NCBI GenBank assembly: GCA_041395565.1
Contig: JAWLAI010000008.1
Span: forward strand, 62,001-126,000
Source of the DNA: Pseudomonadota bacterium
Lineage (GTDB): Bacteria; Pseudomonadota; Gammaproteobacteria; UBA9214
Length of the DNA: 64,000 bases
Direction of reading: 5' to 3'
Shown here: positions 1-10,480 of the stretch, in pieces
Numbering within the stretch: the stretch's first letter is position 1
Layout of the letters: the number at the start of each line of letters is the position of its first letter
Made by a program: the position numbers and the translations under genes
The notes under the pieces: model-generated
Databases searched by the model: none
What the model was told of the DNA's origin: nothing
What the model saw: only the letters and a program-made list of their open reading frames with translations

Positions 1-2
1 CG

Positions 3-191
3 CGGGCGGTCACCACCCTGCTCCAGGTGCTGGAATTCCTCCGGCAGCCGCTGCCGGAGGGCGCCCGGGACGCCAGCCCGGGCGAACTCCTGCACTGGGC
101 AGCCGCGCACTGGAACCGTCAGGCCCTGCCCGCAGAACGCGAGTTGACCGCGCCGCCGGCATTTCAACATGCCGCGCCCACAGGGCTATAA
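3..191 (+). CDS. C-terminal fragment of an unknown protein
   Basis: An open frame enters from the left window edge and runs 62 residues to a TAA at 189-191. The residue mix (LLQVLEFLRQPLPEGARD, then ELLHWAAAHWNRQAL) looks like a real amphipathic helical C-terminus, not an antisense shadow. I do not recognise the family. The stop codon lies inside the TATAAT box proposed for acs, so the two genes would abut with 42 bp between stop and the acs ATG. The start lies outside the window. Confidence 0.45.
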   Translation, partial: RAVTTLLQVLEFLRQPLPEGARDASPGELLHWAAAHWNRQALPAERELTAPPAFQHAAPTGL

Positions 192-192
192 T
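163..192 (+). promoter_or_regulatory. candidate sigma70 promoter of acs
   Basis: A perfect -10 box TATAAT lies at 187-192, about 41 bp before the acs ATG. The -35 region is weak (TTCAAC at 163-168, 18-bp spacing). The strong -10 box and its position make an acs promoter plausible, and a weak -35 would fit an activator-dependent promoter. No CRP-like site was identified. Confidence 0.4.
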
Positions 193-233
193 CAGGTCCG
201 GTCGACCCACAATAACCCACAGCGGAGCACAAT

Positions 234-2174
234 ATGTCCGACACCAAGGTCTACGACGTTCCGGAATCATTCGCGCGCCGGGCGCACCTCGACGCGGCAC
301 AGTACCAGGCCATGTACCGGCAGTCTGTCGACGATCCCGCCGGCTTCTGGGCCGAGCAGGCGGACAAGTTCCTGACCTGGGAGCAGCGCTGGGACAAGGT
401 GGTCGAAGCGGATTTCACCCGGGGGCACATCCGCTGGTTCGAGGGTGGCAAACTCAATGCCTGCTACAACTGCGTCGACCGCCACCTGGACCAGCGCGCC
501 GCCGCAACCGCGCTGATCTGGGAAGGCGACGACCCCGCCGATGCTGCGCATATCAGCTACGGCGAACTGCACGAGCATGTCTGCCGCCTGGCCAATGTGC
601 TCAAGGCGCGCAAGGTCGGCAAGGGCGACCGCGTCTGCATCTACATGCCGATGATCCCCGAGGCCGTCTATGCCATGCTGGCCTGCGCGCGCATCGGCGC
701 CATTCACTCGGTGGTATTCGGCGGATTCTCGCCGGATTCGCTGCGGGGCCGCATCCTCGATTCGGACTGCCATACCGTCATCACGGCCGACGAAGGCGTG
801 CGCGGCGGCAAGACCGTGCCGCTCAAGGCCAATGTCGACAAGGCACTGGAGGACTGTCCCAACGTGGACACCGTCCTCGTGGTGCGGCGCACCGGCAACA
901 GCGCGGTGCCGTGGCACGCGGAACGCGATCTCTGGTATCACGAGGCGGTGGCGCCGGCATCGACCGAGTGCGCGATCGAATGGGTGGATGCCGAGGACCC
1001 GCTGTTCATCCTCTATACCTCGGGCTCCACCGGCAAGCCCAAGGGCGTGCTCCACACCACGGGCGGCTACCTGCTGTATGCTGCCATGACCCACAAGTAC
1101 GTGTTCGATTACCACGACGGCGACATCTACTGGTGCACCGCCGATGTCGGCTGGATCACCGGGCATACCTATATCGTCTACGGACCGCTGGCCAACGGCG
1201 GCCTGTCGCTGATGTTCGAGGGCGTGCCGACCTACCCCGACGCCTCGCGCTTCTGGCAGGTGTGCGACAAGCACAAGGTCAACACCTTCTACACCGCGCC
1301 CACAGCGCTGCGCGCGCTCATGCGCATGGGCGAGGCGCCGCTGGCGCAGACCTCGCGCGCGAGCCTGCGCCTGCTCGGCACAGTCGGCGAACCGATCAAC
1401 CCCGAGGCCTGGGAATGGTATTACCACAAGGTCGGTGCTGCGCGCTGCCCGATCGTCGACACGTGGTGGCAGACCGAAACCGGCGGTCACATGATCACGC
1501 CGCTGCCGGGAGCGACGCGGCTGAAACCCGGCTCCGCGACCCTGCCCTTCTTCGGCGTGCAACCGGCCATCGTCGACAACCAGGGCAAGATCCTCGAGGG
1601 CGAGGCCGAGGGCAACCTGGTCATCACCCATACCTGGCCGGCGCAGATCCGCACCGTGTACGGCAATCACCAGCGCCTCATCGACACCTATTTCTCCGCC
1701 TTCCCCGGCATGTACTTCACCGGCGACGGCGCACGCCGCGATGCGGATGGCTATTACTGGATCACCGGGCGCGTGGATGATGTGCTGGTCGTATCCGGCC
1801 ACAATCTCGGCACCGCGGAGTTGGAAAGCGCCCTGGTCCTGCACCCGGCCGTGGCCGAAGCGGCGATCGTGGGCTTCCCCCATGATATCAAGGGCCAGGG
1901 TATCTATGCCTACGTCACCCTGGTCAACGGCGTCGAGCCGAGCGAGGCACTGCGCAAGGAGTTGATCCAGCACGTACGCCGGGAGATCGGACCGATCGCA
2001 ACGCCCGATATCATCCAGTGGGCACCGGGACTGCCGAAGACGCGTTCGGGCAAGATCATGCGCCGCATCCTGCGCAAGATCGCTGCCAACAAGATGGACG
2101 AGCTCGGTGACACCTCGACCCTGGCCGATCCGGCGGTGGTTGACGACCTGGTCGCCAACCGGGTCACCACCTGA
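234..2174 (+). CDS. acs: acetyl-CoA synthetase (AMP-forming)
   Basis: 646 residues, the usual Acs length. The enzyme activates acetate with ATP to acetyl-AMP and then forms acetyl-CoA in the cytoplasm. Visible landmarks are the P-loop-like YTSGSTGKPKG at 261-271, the WWQTETGG motif at 411-418, the hinge/adenylate region VSGHNLGTAELES around 520-532, and the C-terminal PKTRSGKIMRR with Lys607. Lys607 corresponds to the lysine acetylated by Pat/AcuA-type enzymes in the family. A GGAG sits about 8 bases before the ATG. One oddity: the residue after SGH, usually Arg (Arg526 of Salmonella Acs), is Asn524 here. Propionyl-CoA synthetase is less likely given length and motifs. Confidence 0.95.
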   Translation: MSDTKVYDVPESFARRAHLDAAQYQAMYRQSVDDPAGFWAEQADKFLTWEQRWDKVVEADFTRGHIRWFEGGKLNACYNCVDRHLDQRAAATALIWEGDDPADAAHISYGELHEHVCRLANVLKARKVGKGDRVCIYMPMIPEAVYAMLACARIGAIHSVVFGGFSPDSLRGRILDSDCHTVITADEGVRGGKTVPLKANVDKALEDCPNVDTVLVVRRTGNSAVPWHAERDLWYHEAVAPASTECAIEWVDAEDPLFILYTSGSTGKPKGVLHTTGGYLLYAAMTHKYVFDYHDGDIYWCTADVGWITGHTYIVYGPLANGGLSLMFEGVPTYPDASRFWQVCDKHKVNTFYTAPTALRALMRMGEAPLAQTSRASLRLLGTVGEPINPEAWEWYYHKVGAARCPIVDTWWQTETGGHMITPLPGATRLKPGSATLPFFGVQPAIVDNQGKILEGEAEGNLVITHTWPAQIRTVYGNHQRLIDTYFSAFPGMYFTGDGARRDADGYYWITGRVDDVLVVSGHNLGTAELESALVLHPAVAEAAIVGFPHDIKGQGIYAYVTLVNGVEPSEALRKELIQHVRREIGPIATPDIIQWAPGLPKTRSGKIMRRILRKIAANKMDELGDTSTLADPAVVDDLVANRVTT

Positions 2175-2211
2175 GGGGCCGGTTACCGGCGGGGGTGTAC
2201 GCAAACGGCGC

Positions 2212-3171
2212 ATGATAACGACCAGCGCATTCCGGCCGGCCTGGTGGCTGCCCGGGGCGCATCTGCAGACACTCTATCCCGCGCTGTGCCGGCGGCGGGT
2301 GGTGCCGCCGCTGACCCGCCAGCGGCTGGAGCTGCCGGACGGCGATTTTCTCGACATCGACTGGACCGCGCCCGCAGACGGCCTGCGGATTCTGGTGCTG
2401 CATGGCCTGGAAGGTTCGCTCGAATCCCATTACGCCGGTGGCCTGCTGGACCGACTTGCAGGCGCGGGTCACCAGGCGGGACTACTGTATTTTCGCGGCC
2501 GCAGCGGCGAGCCGAACCGCCTGGCCCGCAGCTATCATTCCGGTGACACCGCGGATCTCGAGCATGTCGTCGCGCTGCTGCATGCGCAGCGGCCGCGGCG
2601 CGGGATCGCAGTGGTAGGCTACTCGCTCGGCGGCAACGTCCTGCTGAAATGGCTGGGCGAACAGGGTACCCGGGCGCCAGTCGTCACCGCCGTCGCCATC
2701 TCCGTGCCGTTCGATCTCGACCGCGCGGCGCGTCGGCTCGATCAGGGGCTGTCTCGGATTTATCGCAACCACCTGCTCGGCAAACTGCGACAGTCGGTCA
2801 GCGCCAAGGCAGCCCGACACGATCCGCCCGTGCCGCTGCACGCGCTGCGCGGCCTGCGCAGCTTTCGCGCCTTCGATGCCGCCGTGACCGCCCCGCTGCA
2901 CGGTTTCGCCGGTGTCGACGACTACTATTCGCGTGCCAGCAGCAGGCAGTATCTGGCCGCGATCCGCGTGCCGACCCTCATCCTGCAGGCCCGCGACGAC
3001 CCGTTCCTGCCGGCTGCGGCCCTGCCGGGTGCTGCGGAGCTTGCTGCCGGCGTCACGCTGGAACTGTCGGATCATGGCGGTCACGTCGGCTTCGTCGCCG
3101 GACCCCATCCGCTGCGACCGGTATTCTGGCTGGAACGGCGGATCGTGGAGCATCTGGCCGCTTATGCCTGA
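2212..3171 (+). CDS. YheT-family alpha/beta hydrolase
   Basis: 319 residues from the ATG at 2212; the frame is open further upstream into acs, but that part does not look like the family. The N-terminal PGAHLQTLYPAL matches the (H-x-Q-T-L) signature of the YheT/ABHD1-3 hydrolases. The nucleophile elbow GYSLGGN puts Ser138 as nucleophile; Asp262 or Asp263 (ARDDPFLP) and His291 (DHGGHVGF) complete the triad. The substrate is unknown for most members; esterase activity is the general expectation. It follows acs by 37 bp and may be cotranscribed. It has no signal peptide, so it is probably cytoplasmic. Confidence 0.85.
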   Translation: MITTSAFRPAWWLPGAHLQTLYPALCRRRVVPPLTRQRLELPDGDFLDIDWTAPADGLRILVLHGLEGSLESHYAGGLLDRLAGAGHQAGLLYFRGRSGEPNRLARSYHSGDTADLEHVVALLHAQRPRRGIAVVGYSLGGNVLLKWLGEQGTRAPVVTAVAISVPFDLDRAARRLDQGLSRIYRNHLLGKLRQSVSAKAARHDPPVPLHALRGLRSFRAFDAAVTAPLHGFAGVDDYYSRASSRQYLAAIRVPTLILQARDDPFLPAAALPGAAELAAGVTLELSDHGGHVGFVAGPHPLRPVFWLERRIVEHLAAYA

Positions 3172-3293
3172 GGCACCGGCGCGGACGGCGGCCTGTCGCA
3201 TGTGACGGGGTTCTCAAGCGTCCCGCGCCGGCGCCGATAACGCCCCTGTAGCGCTGTCCCTGCAACCAACAGCCACAGGCGGAAATCCCGAAT

Positions 3294-4532
3294 ATGATCA
3301 AGGGCATTCTCGGCATCATCCTGCTGCTCGCAGCCACCGTGGCCCAGGGCGACATCTGGACCAACCTGTTCAAGCAAAAGCTCCGTGAAGCCAACCAAGG
3401 CGACAGCGAGGCCCAGTACGACGTCGGCACGATGTACCTGAACGGACGCGGCGTCCAGGCCAGCCGGGCGACCGCCGTCGATTGGTTCACCAAGGCCGCC
3501 GATCAGAACAATCCGCAGGCCATCACGCGGCTGAAGCTGATGCACGAGAACGAGGCACGCTACCAGAAGACCCTGGCGGACGCGGAACGGGGCGAGCGTG
3601 ACAGCCAGTACGAACTCGGTAACATGTACACCAAGGGCATCGGCATCGATGTCGACTACCCCAAGGCCATTGCCGCCTACGAACAGGCTGCCGCCCAGGG
3701 CCACGAGAAAGCGGCCTACAAGCTGGGGCTGCTCTATTACGAAGGCAGCGGCGTGGCGGCCAACAAGCAGACCGCCATCGAGTGGTTCCGCAAGTCCGCG
3801 ACCAGCAACTACCCGGCGGCCCAGTACTACCTCGGCAGGATGTACGCTGCCGGCGAAGGCACCGCCCGGGATCCGGAGCAGGCACTGGTATGGCTCGGCA
3901 AGGCGGTCGACGGCGGTTTCGACCAGGCGCGCGGCGCCATGATCGACGTCTCCGAGAGCATGGCCCAGGCTGCCGCACCGCCGGAGCAGCCGCCAGCCGC
4001 TGCGACACCGGAACCGAAACCGAAGCCGAAACCCGCCCCCGCCGCGCCCGCACGCAAGCCGACCCGCAGCAGCCCCGCGGCCGAGCACGCGGAAGCGACC
4101 TGGAGTTTGGAGGACCTGATGCTCGCTGCTTGGTATCGCGACAGCGAGCCCGTCACCTTCCTGCCGTCAGCCATCAACAACTGCAAGGTCGAGGAAGACC
4201 GGCTCGTGTGCCTGAGCGATGACCAGACACGCCGCTCCGGCGAGAACCTGATCAAGTTCAAGACCAAGGCGATTATCAGTCATTTCACCGACGCGGGTGC
4301 CTTCGATATCACCTACCGCAATCTGGTGATCGATGCCAGCCAGGTCGCCAGCGCGGACACAGACGCCGCGAACAACGACGATGACGACAGCGCCGTTACG
4401 GTCAAGACCGGCTGGGGCACGCCACACTCGCTGGAATGCGAGTTCAAAAACCAGGGCACACTGACCTGCGTGAAGAACGGCTCCTACCGGATGATCCTGA
4501 CCGCCCCCCAGCGCCTCATCTCGGGCAAGTAG
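3294..4532 (+). CDS. secreted Sel1-repeat protein
   Basis: 412 residues. Residues 1-19 form a signal peptide (MIKGILGIILLLAATVAQG) with likely cleavage before DIW. Four Sel1 (SLR) solenoid repeats follow at about 38-71, 103-136, 139-172 and 175-210, with the A-x2-W/Y-x-x-A-A pattern. Then comes a Pro/Ala/Lys linker (225-262, PKPKPKPAP run) and a C-terminal domain of about 145 residues I do not recognise, with a short Asp-rich stretch near 362-370 and three Cys. SLR proteins usually scaffold protein complexes; here a periplasmic or envelope role is inferred from the signal peptide. Neighbours give no functional hint. Confidence 0.8.
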   Translation: MIKGILGIILLLAATVAQGDIWTNLFKQKLREANQGDSEAQYDVGTMYLNGRGVQASRATAVDWFTKAADQNNPQAITRLKLMHENEARYQKTLADAERGERDSQYELGNMYTKGIGIDVDYPKAIAAYEQAAAQGHEKAAYKLGLLYYEGSGVAANKQTAIEWFRKSATSNYPAAQYYLGRMYAAGEGTARDPEQALVWLGKAVDGGFDQARGAMIDVSESMAQAAAPPEQPPAAATPEPKPKPKPAPAAPARKPTRSSPAAEHAEATWSLEDLMLAAWYRDSEPVTFLPSAINNCKVEEDRLVCLSDDQTRRSGENLIKFKTKAIISHFTDAGAFDITYRNLVIDASQVASADTDAANNDDDDSAVTVKTGWGTPHSLECEFKNQGTLTCVKNGSYRMILTAPQRLISGK

Positions 4533-4674
4533 TACCCCCCGCTCCCGCGCCCCCTGCCGCCATGGCCGGTTGTCAGCGCCAGGCCGCACGGGCATCATAG
4601 TCGCTAGCCCGGCTGCGACCACGTGCATGACAGCATGCCGGCACCCCGACTCCCGTCGCATCAAGGAGAATGAC

Positions 4675-5154
4675 ATGCTTGCCACGGGCGATATGGCACC
4701 CGCCTTCGAACTGCCGGATGCGGACATGCAGCTGCGCTCGCTGGCCGAATTCGCGGGCACGTGGGTGGTTCTTTATTTCTACCCGCGGGATGACACCCCG
4801 GGCTGCACCATCCAGGCGAACGAGTTCACCGACCTGCTAGACGAATACAGCGCCGCCGGGATACAGATCCTTGGCGTCAGCGCGGACGACTGCTTCAGCC
4901 ACCAGGCATTCCGCCAGAAGTACGGCCTGAAAATCATCCTGCTGGCGGATACCGAGCAGGAGGTCTGCACGCAGTACGGGGTGATCCAGGAAAAGGAAAA
5001 GGACGGCGTCCGCAGGACCGGTATCGTGCGCTCGACCTTCGTGATCGCCCCGAACGGCAGACTGGCCCACGTCGAATATGGCGTAACCCCCCGGGATCAC
5101 GCACGCAGGACGCTTGCCCTGATCAGTGATCTGGCCGCGTCTTACCCGCGCTAG
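4675..5154 (+). CDS. bcp: peroxiredoxin of the Bcp/PrxQ family
   Basis: 159 residues from the ATG at 4675, chosen because AAGGAG lies 6 bases upstream; an earlier in-frame start at 4570 has no such site. It reduces H2O2 and organic peroxides in the cytoplasm. The peroxidatic Cys44 sits in YPRDDTPGCT. The usual Bcp resolving Cys five residues later is Asn49 here. Other cysteines are Cys73 (SADDCFSH) and Cys98; Cys73 lies in the helix region where a subset of PrxQ enzymes keep their resolving Cys. Convergent with the next gene, 21 bp apart. Confidence 0.92.
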   Translation: MLATGDMAPAFELPDADMQLRSLAEFAGTWVVLYFYPRDDTPGCTIQANEFTDLLDEYSAAGIQILGVSADDCFSHQAFRQKYGLKIILLADTEQEVCTQYGVIQEKEKDGVRRTGIVRSTFVIAPNGRLAHVEYGVTPRDHARRTLALISDLAASYPR

Positions 5155-5175
5155 CCGTGCGCCAGCGTCTGCGCC

Positions 5176-5610
5176 TCACCAGTGTGAGGGCAGGTGGCCG
5201 CGGATCTCGTTCGCATCGAACTGACCCAGATTCTTCTCCAGTTCCGACACCGTCACCCCCGGCGGCAGGTCGAGATGCTGCCGGAGTTCGCCGAGCAGGC
5301 GCGGTCCGGCAACCAGCAGGAGCCGCTTGCAGCGACCGTCCTGGCAGGCGGCCTTCAGGTAGGCGCCGATTTCCTTGGCGAAGCGGATCTGCTCCTGCTC
5401 CACGGGATCGACCGCGGTGCCCATGGCATGCCTGCCCGCGCCCTTCGAGTCGAAGGCGCGCCCCGGCCGGTCGGCATTGATGTCACGGGCATGTTTCAGC
5501 GCCTCCGGGTGCTCCAGCGTTTCCAGCTGCTGCAGACCACCCTGCGGGTCATCCATACCGAAGATCCGCGCCTGACTGCTATCTGCCACTACGATCCAGC
5601 GACTCGACAT
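5176..5610 (-). CDS. host-attachment-family protein
   Basis: 144 residues from the ATG at 5610, preferred over an upstream start at 5628 because GGAGG lies 4 bases before it. The pattern WIVVADSSQARIF at the N-terminus, a central K-G-A-G-R-H segment, and the C-terminal AKEIGAYLKAA with LLLVAGPRLLGELRQHL match the family annotated as proteins required for attachment to host cells (COG5622), whose fold is related to bacterial release-factor-like (baeRF) domains. The family name derives from one plant-associated study; the molecular role is unknown and nothing here implies host interaction. It is soluble and lacks a signal peptide. Confidence 0.75.
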   Translation of the reverse strand: MSSRWIVVADSSQARIFGMDDPQGGLQQLETLEHPEALKHARDINADRPGRAFDSKGAGRHAMGTAVDPVEQEQIRFAKEIGAYLKAACQDGRCKRLLLVAGPRLLGELRQHLDLPPGVTVSELEKNLGQFDANEIRGHLPSHW

Positions 5611-5973
5611 AACACCTCCGTCTGACATCCATAAAGAGCGAGTTGAATTGCGCCTACCCTATACCGGCGCCGGCGCGCCCATTTTGACCAGGATCATGTA
5701 TTCAGGACGCGCGCTGCCGGCGCTCGCGTCGACCTGGCCGGGCGGTGTAGCTCAGTGCCCGCGCCGCCTTGCCGTTATCTGTACCAAGACCCCGCCGCAG
5801 GCGCCGACAGCACGGCATGCCCGTGCCGTTTCCATTGCGAAACGCGATGTTACAGCCGGCCGGGCCGATTTGTCCGGCATCCGCAATCAGAGGATAATAG
5901 CCGTGAATGACAATAATCCGGACGCAACAGCGTCAATAATAACAAGCCGATAGATTGCGCGGTACGCCAGGTC
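5611..5973. other. intergenic region, divergent promoters
   Basis: 363 bp between the divergent host-attachment-family gene and the CHAD gene. I see no convincing gene. It holds a good promoter for the CHAD gene (separate entry) and an A/T-rich stretch just before it. A string at 5741-5757 resembles the 5' end of a tRNA but no tRNA fold follows. Confidence 0.5.
5870..5898 (+). promoter_or_regulatory. sigma70 promoter for the CHAD gene
   Basis: TTGTCC at 5870-5875, a 17-bp spacer, and GATAAT at 5893-5898. Each box has one or two deviations from consensus and the spacing is ideal. Transcription would start near 5905 and leave a leader of about 70 nt before the ATG at 5974. Confidence 0.55.
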
Positions 5974-6867
5974 ATGAAACTCCACCTCAAGCGGGACGAG
6001 CCCGCAGGCGCGGGCCTCGCGCGCATCAGCCGCGAATTGTGCGCCCGGGCACGCCGGGCGACAGCACGCGGCGACACCCTCACCGATCAGGCCGTATTCG
6101 AATTGCGCAAGACCGTCAAGAAACTGCGCGCGCTACTGCGCATCACCCGGCCCGCGCTGACACCGGACACGTTTCGGGAAACCGACCGGCTGCTGCGCGA
6201 CTTCGGCCGGCTGCTCGGCCGCCCGCGCGACGCCGCCGTGCTCGTCGCGACATACGATGACCTGCTGGCGTACTTTCGGCCGTTGCCCGACGAGAGCGCG
6301 CTGCAACCGCTGCGCAACGCGCTGCACTGCCGTTACCTGGTCGCCCAGGAGGATCTCCTGCTGGCCAACGAGGAACATGCACTGGCCACCCGCTTCGGCC
6401 TGATCGAACGCCACGTTGCCCAGCTCGACCTGACGCAACTGTCGGATGCACAGCTGCTGCAGGGTATCCGCAAGTCGTACCGGCGCTGCCGCGGGCTGCT
6501 GCGCCAGCTGCATCGTGAACCGAGCACGGAGAACAGCCACGACCTGCGCCGGCAGGTCAAATACACATGGAACCAGCTGCGGCTGCTGCGCAAACGTGAT
6601 CCGCAGCGACTCGAACCTTTCATCGCCGGATTGGACACACTCGGCCGACACCTGGGCAAGGACAGCGATCTCGCCCTGCTCGTGGATGTCCTGCAGCGTC
6701 ACCCCGAAACGGGTTGCGGCCATATCCGGACGGAATTGATCATCGCGCTGGCTGAGGCCCGGCGCACCGCGGTGCTGACCGCGAGTCTGCGCCTGGCCGA
6801 CCGGCTGTTTGCCGAGCCGCCCGGACGCTTCGGCAGTCGGCTGGCGCCGCACGCCGGCCAGCGCTGA
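5974..6867 (+). CDS. CHAD domain protein
   Basis: 297 residues, helical and very rich in Arg and Leu. The segment FELRKTVKKLRALLRITRP (about 47-65) is the first CHAD signature, and HDLRRQVKYTWNQLRLL (about 190-206) is the second. CHAD domains are two four-helix bundles with a basic central cleft that binds polyphosphate, and they often localise to polyphosphate granules. The first motif normally has a conserved His (V-H-x-L-R); here it is Phe. No CYTH (triphosphatase) domain is attached or adjacent, so it is a stand-alone CHAD protein. It has its own promoter upstream and a bidirectional terminator downstream. Confidence 0.85.
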   Translation: MKLHLKRDEPAGAGLARISRELCARARRATARGDTLTDQAVFELRKTVKKLRALLRITRPALTPDTFRETDRLLRDFGRLLGRPRDAAVLVATYDDLLAYFRPLPDESALQPLRNALHCRYLVAQEDLLLANEEHALATRFGLIERHVAQLDLTQLSDAQLLQGIRKSYRRCRGLLRQLHREPSTENSHDLRRQVKYTWNQLRLLRKRDPQRLEPFIAGLDTLGRHLGKDSDLALLVDVLQRHPETGCGHIRTELIIALAEARRTAVLTASLRLADRLFAEPPGRFGSRLAPHAGQR

Positions 6868-6880
6868 ACGGCCGCAATAA

Positions 6881-6903
6881 AAAAGGGGCCGCAGCCCCCT
6901 TTT
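6881..6903. terminator. bidirectional intrinsic terminator (CHAD gene / pnp)
   Basis: Inverted repeat AAAAGGGG (6881-6888) and CCCCTTTT (6896-6903) around a 7-nt loop. It is flanked by A's on the left and ends in T's on the right, so it can stop transcription of the CHAD gene (plus) and of pnp (minus), whose stop codon is at 6924. Confidence 0.8.
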
Positions 6904-6923
6904 CAGCGGAACCGGGTGCGGTC

Positions 6924-9017
<2,094 letters not shown>

Positions 9018-9063
9018 GAGTTGGTTCCTTATGCTTGAACGGTCTTCGGTCGGGAGACAACGC

Positions 9064-9076
9064 GCAACGGCGTTGC
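9064..9076 (-). other. small hairpin in the rpsO-pnp spacer
   Basis: GCAAC/GTTGC arms around a 3-nt loop, just after the rpsO stop (9080) and 47 bases before the pnp start. In E. coli the rpsO-pnp spacer carries an RNase III-cleaved hairpin that controls pnp. This one is shorter and could be a reduced counterpart or chance. Confidence 0.25.
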
Positions 9077-9079
9077 CGG

Positions 9080-9349
9080 CTAGCGGCGCAGTCCCAGGTT
9101 CTCGATCAGATCCTGGTAGCGCTTGCTGTCCTTGCGCTTGAGGTAGTCAAGCAGCTTGCGGCGCTTGTTGACCATGCGCAGCAGACCCTGACGGGAATGA
9201 TGGTCACCCTTGTGCTTGGTGAAGTGATCGGTCAGATCGGTGATGTTCGCGGTCAGCAGGGCGACCTGCACTTCCGGCGACCCGGTATCGGCCGCACCGC
9301 GCTGATGCGCCTTGACGATCTGTTCCTTTTTCTCGGCACTCAAAGCCAT
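9080..9349 (-). CDS. rpsO: 30S ribosomal protein S15
   Basis: 89 residues, the standard S15 length. The conserved stretches LTEHI-like (here ITDLTDHFTKHKGDHHSRQG) and KRRKLLDYLKRKD are both visible. S15 binds the central domain of 16S rRNA and seeds the platform of the small subunit. It has its own promoter at 9367 besides readthrough from the upstream operon, and is followed by pnp as in most gammaproteobacteria. Confidence 0.98.
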   Translation of the reverse strand: MALSAEKKEQIVKAHQRGAADTGSPEVQVALLTANITDLTDHFTKHKGDHHSRQGLLRMVNKRRKLLDYLKRKDSKRYQDLIENLGLRR

Positions 9350-9366
9350 GGATAGAACTCCGTGAA

Positions 9367-9395
9367 ATTACAATAATTTCTGCAAAATTGAGCAA
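9367..9395 (-). promoter_or_regulatory. internal promoter for rpsO-pnp
   Basis: On the minus strand: TTGCTC (9390-9395), a 17-bp spacer, TGTAAT (9367-9372), about 18 bases before the rpsO ATG. The 142-bp truB-rpsO gap is the longest inside this operon and is A/T-rich right here. E. coli also has a dedicated rpsO promoter at this place. Confidence 0.5.
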
Positions 9396-9491
9396 GCTGC
9401 GTATTCTAACTGCCCACAGGGTCCGCCACAAGCCATCCCGAGGTGGTAGAACGGCGCGGATCGCACCGCCGGACGGGGCCGGGACGGCCGC

Positions 9492-10412
9492 TCAACCGGC
9501 CATCAGGCGGCGCGGCGCGACGCGGCCGTCATCGAGGATCTCGCCCATGCCCATGAACTGCCGTTCCCCCTCGTAGAGCCGCACCCAGCCCCTGGGTGGG
9601 GCCTGGGGCACCTGGACCGGTTGCCCCTGGCGCAGGTAGAAGGCGGCGTCGCCGCTCAGGCGCACGCCCGGCCACTGGGCCAGGCCGCTTTCCACCGGCA
9701 GCAGGATGCGGTCCAGTGCGGCATAGCCCTCGGCAGCGAGCGCCTGCAGAGCCGCCAGCTCATACATGTCCGCGGCATCGAACGGTCCGACGCCGATCCG
9801 GCGCAGGGCCGTGACATGCGCGCCGCAGCCGAGTGCCGCACCGATATCCTCGACCAGCGTCCGCACGTAGGTGCCCTTGGAACAGTGCACGCTGATCTCG
9901 GCGGTAGCGTCGCGCCAGGACAACAGTTCGATGGCATGGATGGTAACGGTACGTGGCTCGCGCTCAACCTCGACCCCCTGGCGGGCCAGCTTGTAGAGTC
10001 GCTCGCCCTTGTGCTTGAGCGCCGAATACATGGGCGGCACCTGTTGGATATCACCCCGGAAACTGTCCAACGCAGAGCGGATGGCCGCCGCGCTGACACT
10101 ATCGGTTGGCAGGCGCTCGACGACTTCGCCCTCGGCATCGCCGGTGGTGGTCCGCTCCCCGAAGCGGCAGAACACGTGATAGCGCTTGTCGGCATCCAGC
10201 AGAAATCCCGAAATCTTGGTTGCCTCGCCGAAACAGATCGGCAGCAGGCCGGTCGCCAGCGGGTCGAGGCTGCCGGTGTGTCCCGCCTTGCTGGCCTGGT
10301 AGAGCTGCTTGACCTGCTGCAGGGCGGCGTTGGACGTCAGTCCGGCCGGCTTGTCCAGCAACAGGATCCCGTTGACCTTGCGCAGGTTGCTGCGCTTGCG
10401 ATGTCTGCCCAT
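9492..10412 (-). CDS. truB: tRNA pseudouridine(55) synthase
   Basis: 306 residues from the ATG at 10412, which has GAGGA upstream; a longer frame reaching 10478 overlaps rbfA and is not family-like. It isomerises U55 in the T-loop of nearly all tRNAs. The catalytic Asp50 lies in GHTGSLDPLATGLLP; NGILLLDKPAGLTSN marks the N-terminus. A C-terminal PUA-like segment (VRLSGDAAFYLRQGQPV to the end) is present. It starts 68 bases after the rbfA stop. Confidence 0.96.
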   Translation of the reverse strand: MGRHRKRSNLRKVNGILLLDKPAGLTSNAALQQVKQLYQASKAGHTGSLDPLATGLLPICFGEATKISGFLLDADKRYHVFCRFGERTTTGDAEGEVVERLPTDSVSAAAIRSALDSFRGDIQQVPPMYSALKHKGERLYKLARQGVEVEREPRTVTIHAIELLSWRDATAEISVHCSKGTYVRTLVEDIGAALGCGAHVTALRRIGVGPFDAADMYELAALQALAAEGYAALDRILLPVESGLAQWPGVRLSGDAAFYLRQGQPVQVPQAPPRGWVRLYEGERQFMGMGEILDDGRVAPRRLMAG

Positions 10413-10480
10413 AGTTCCTCGCCGGGGCCCGGGCCCCCGCCCATTCTTAGCCTGCGCCGCCCGCAAACCGGCAGGCACCG

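Noticed and set aside
5741..5760. String resembling the 5' end of a tRNA (GGCGGTGTAGCTCAGT)
   Set aside because: No anticodon stem, T-arm or matching acceptor 3' half follows; chance similarity or a very short remnant.
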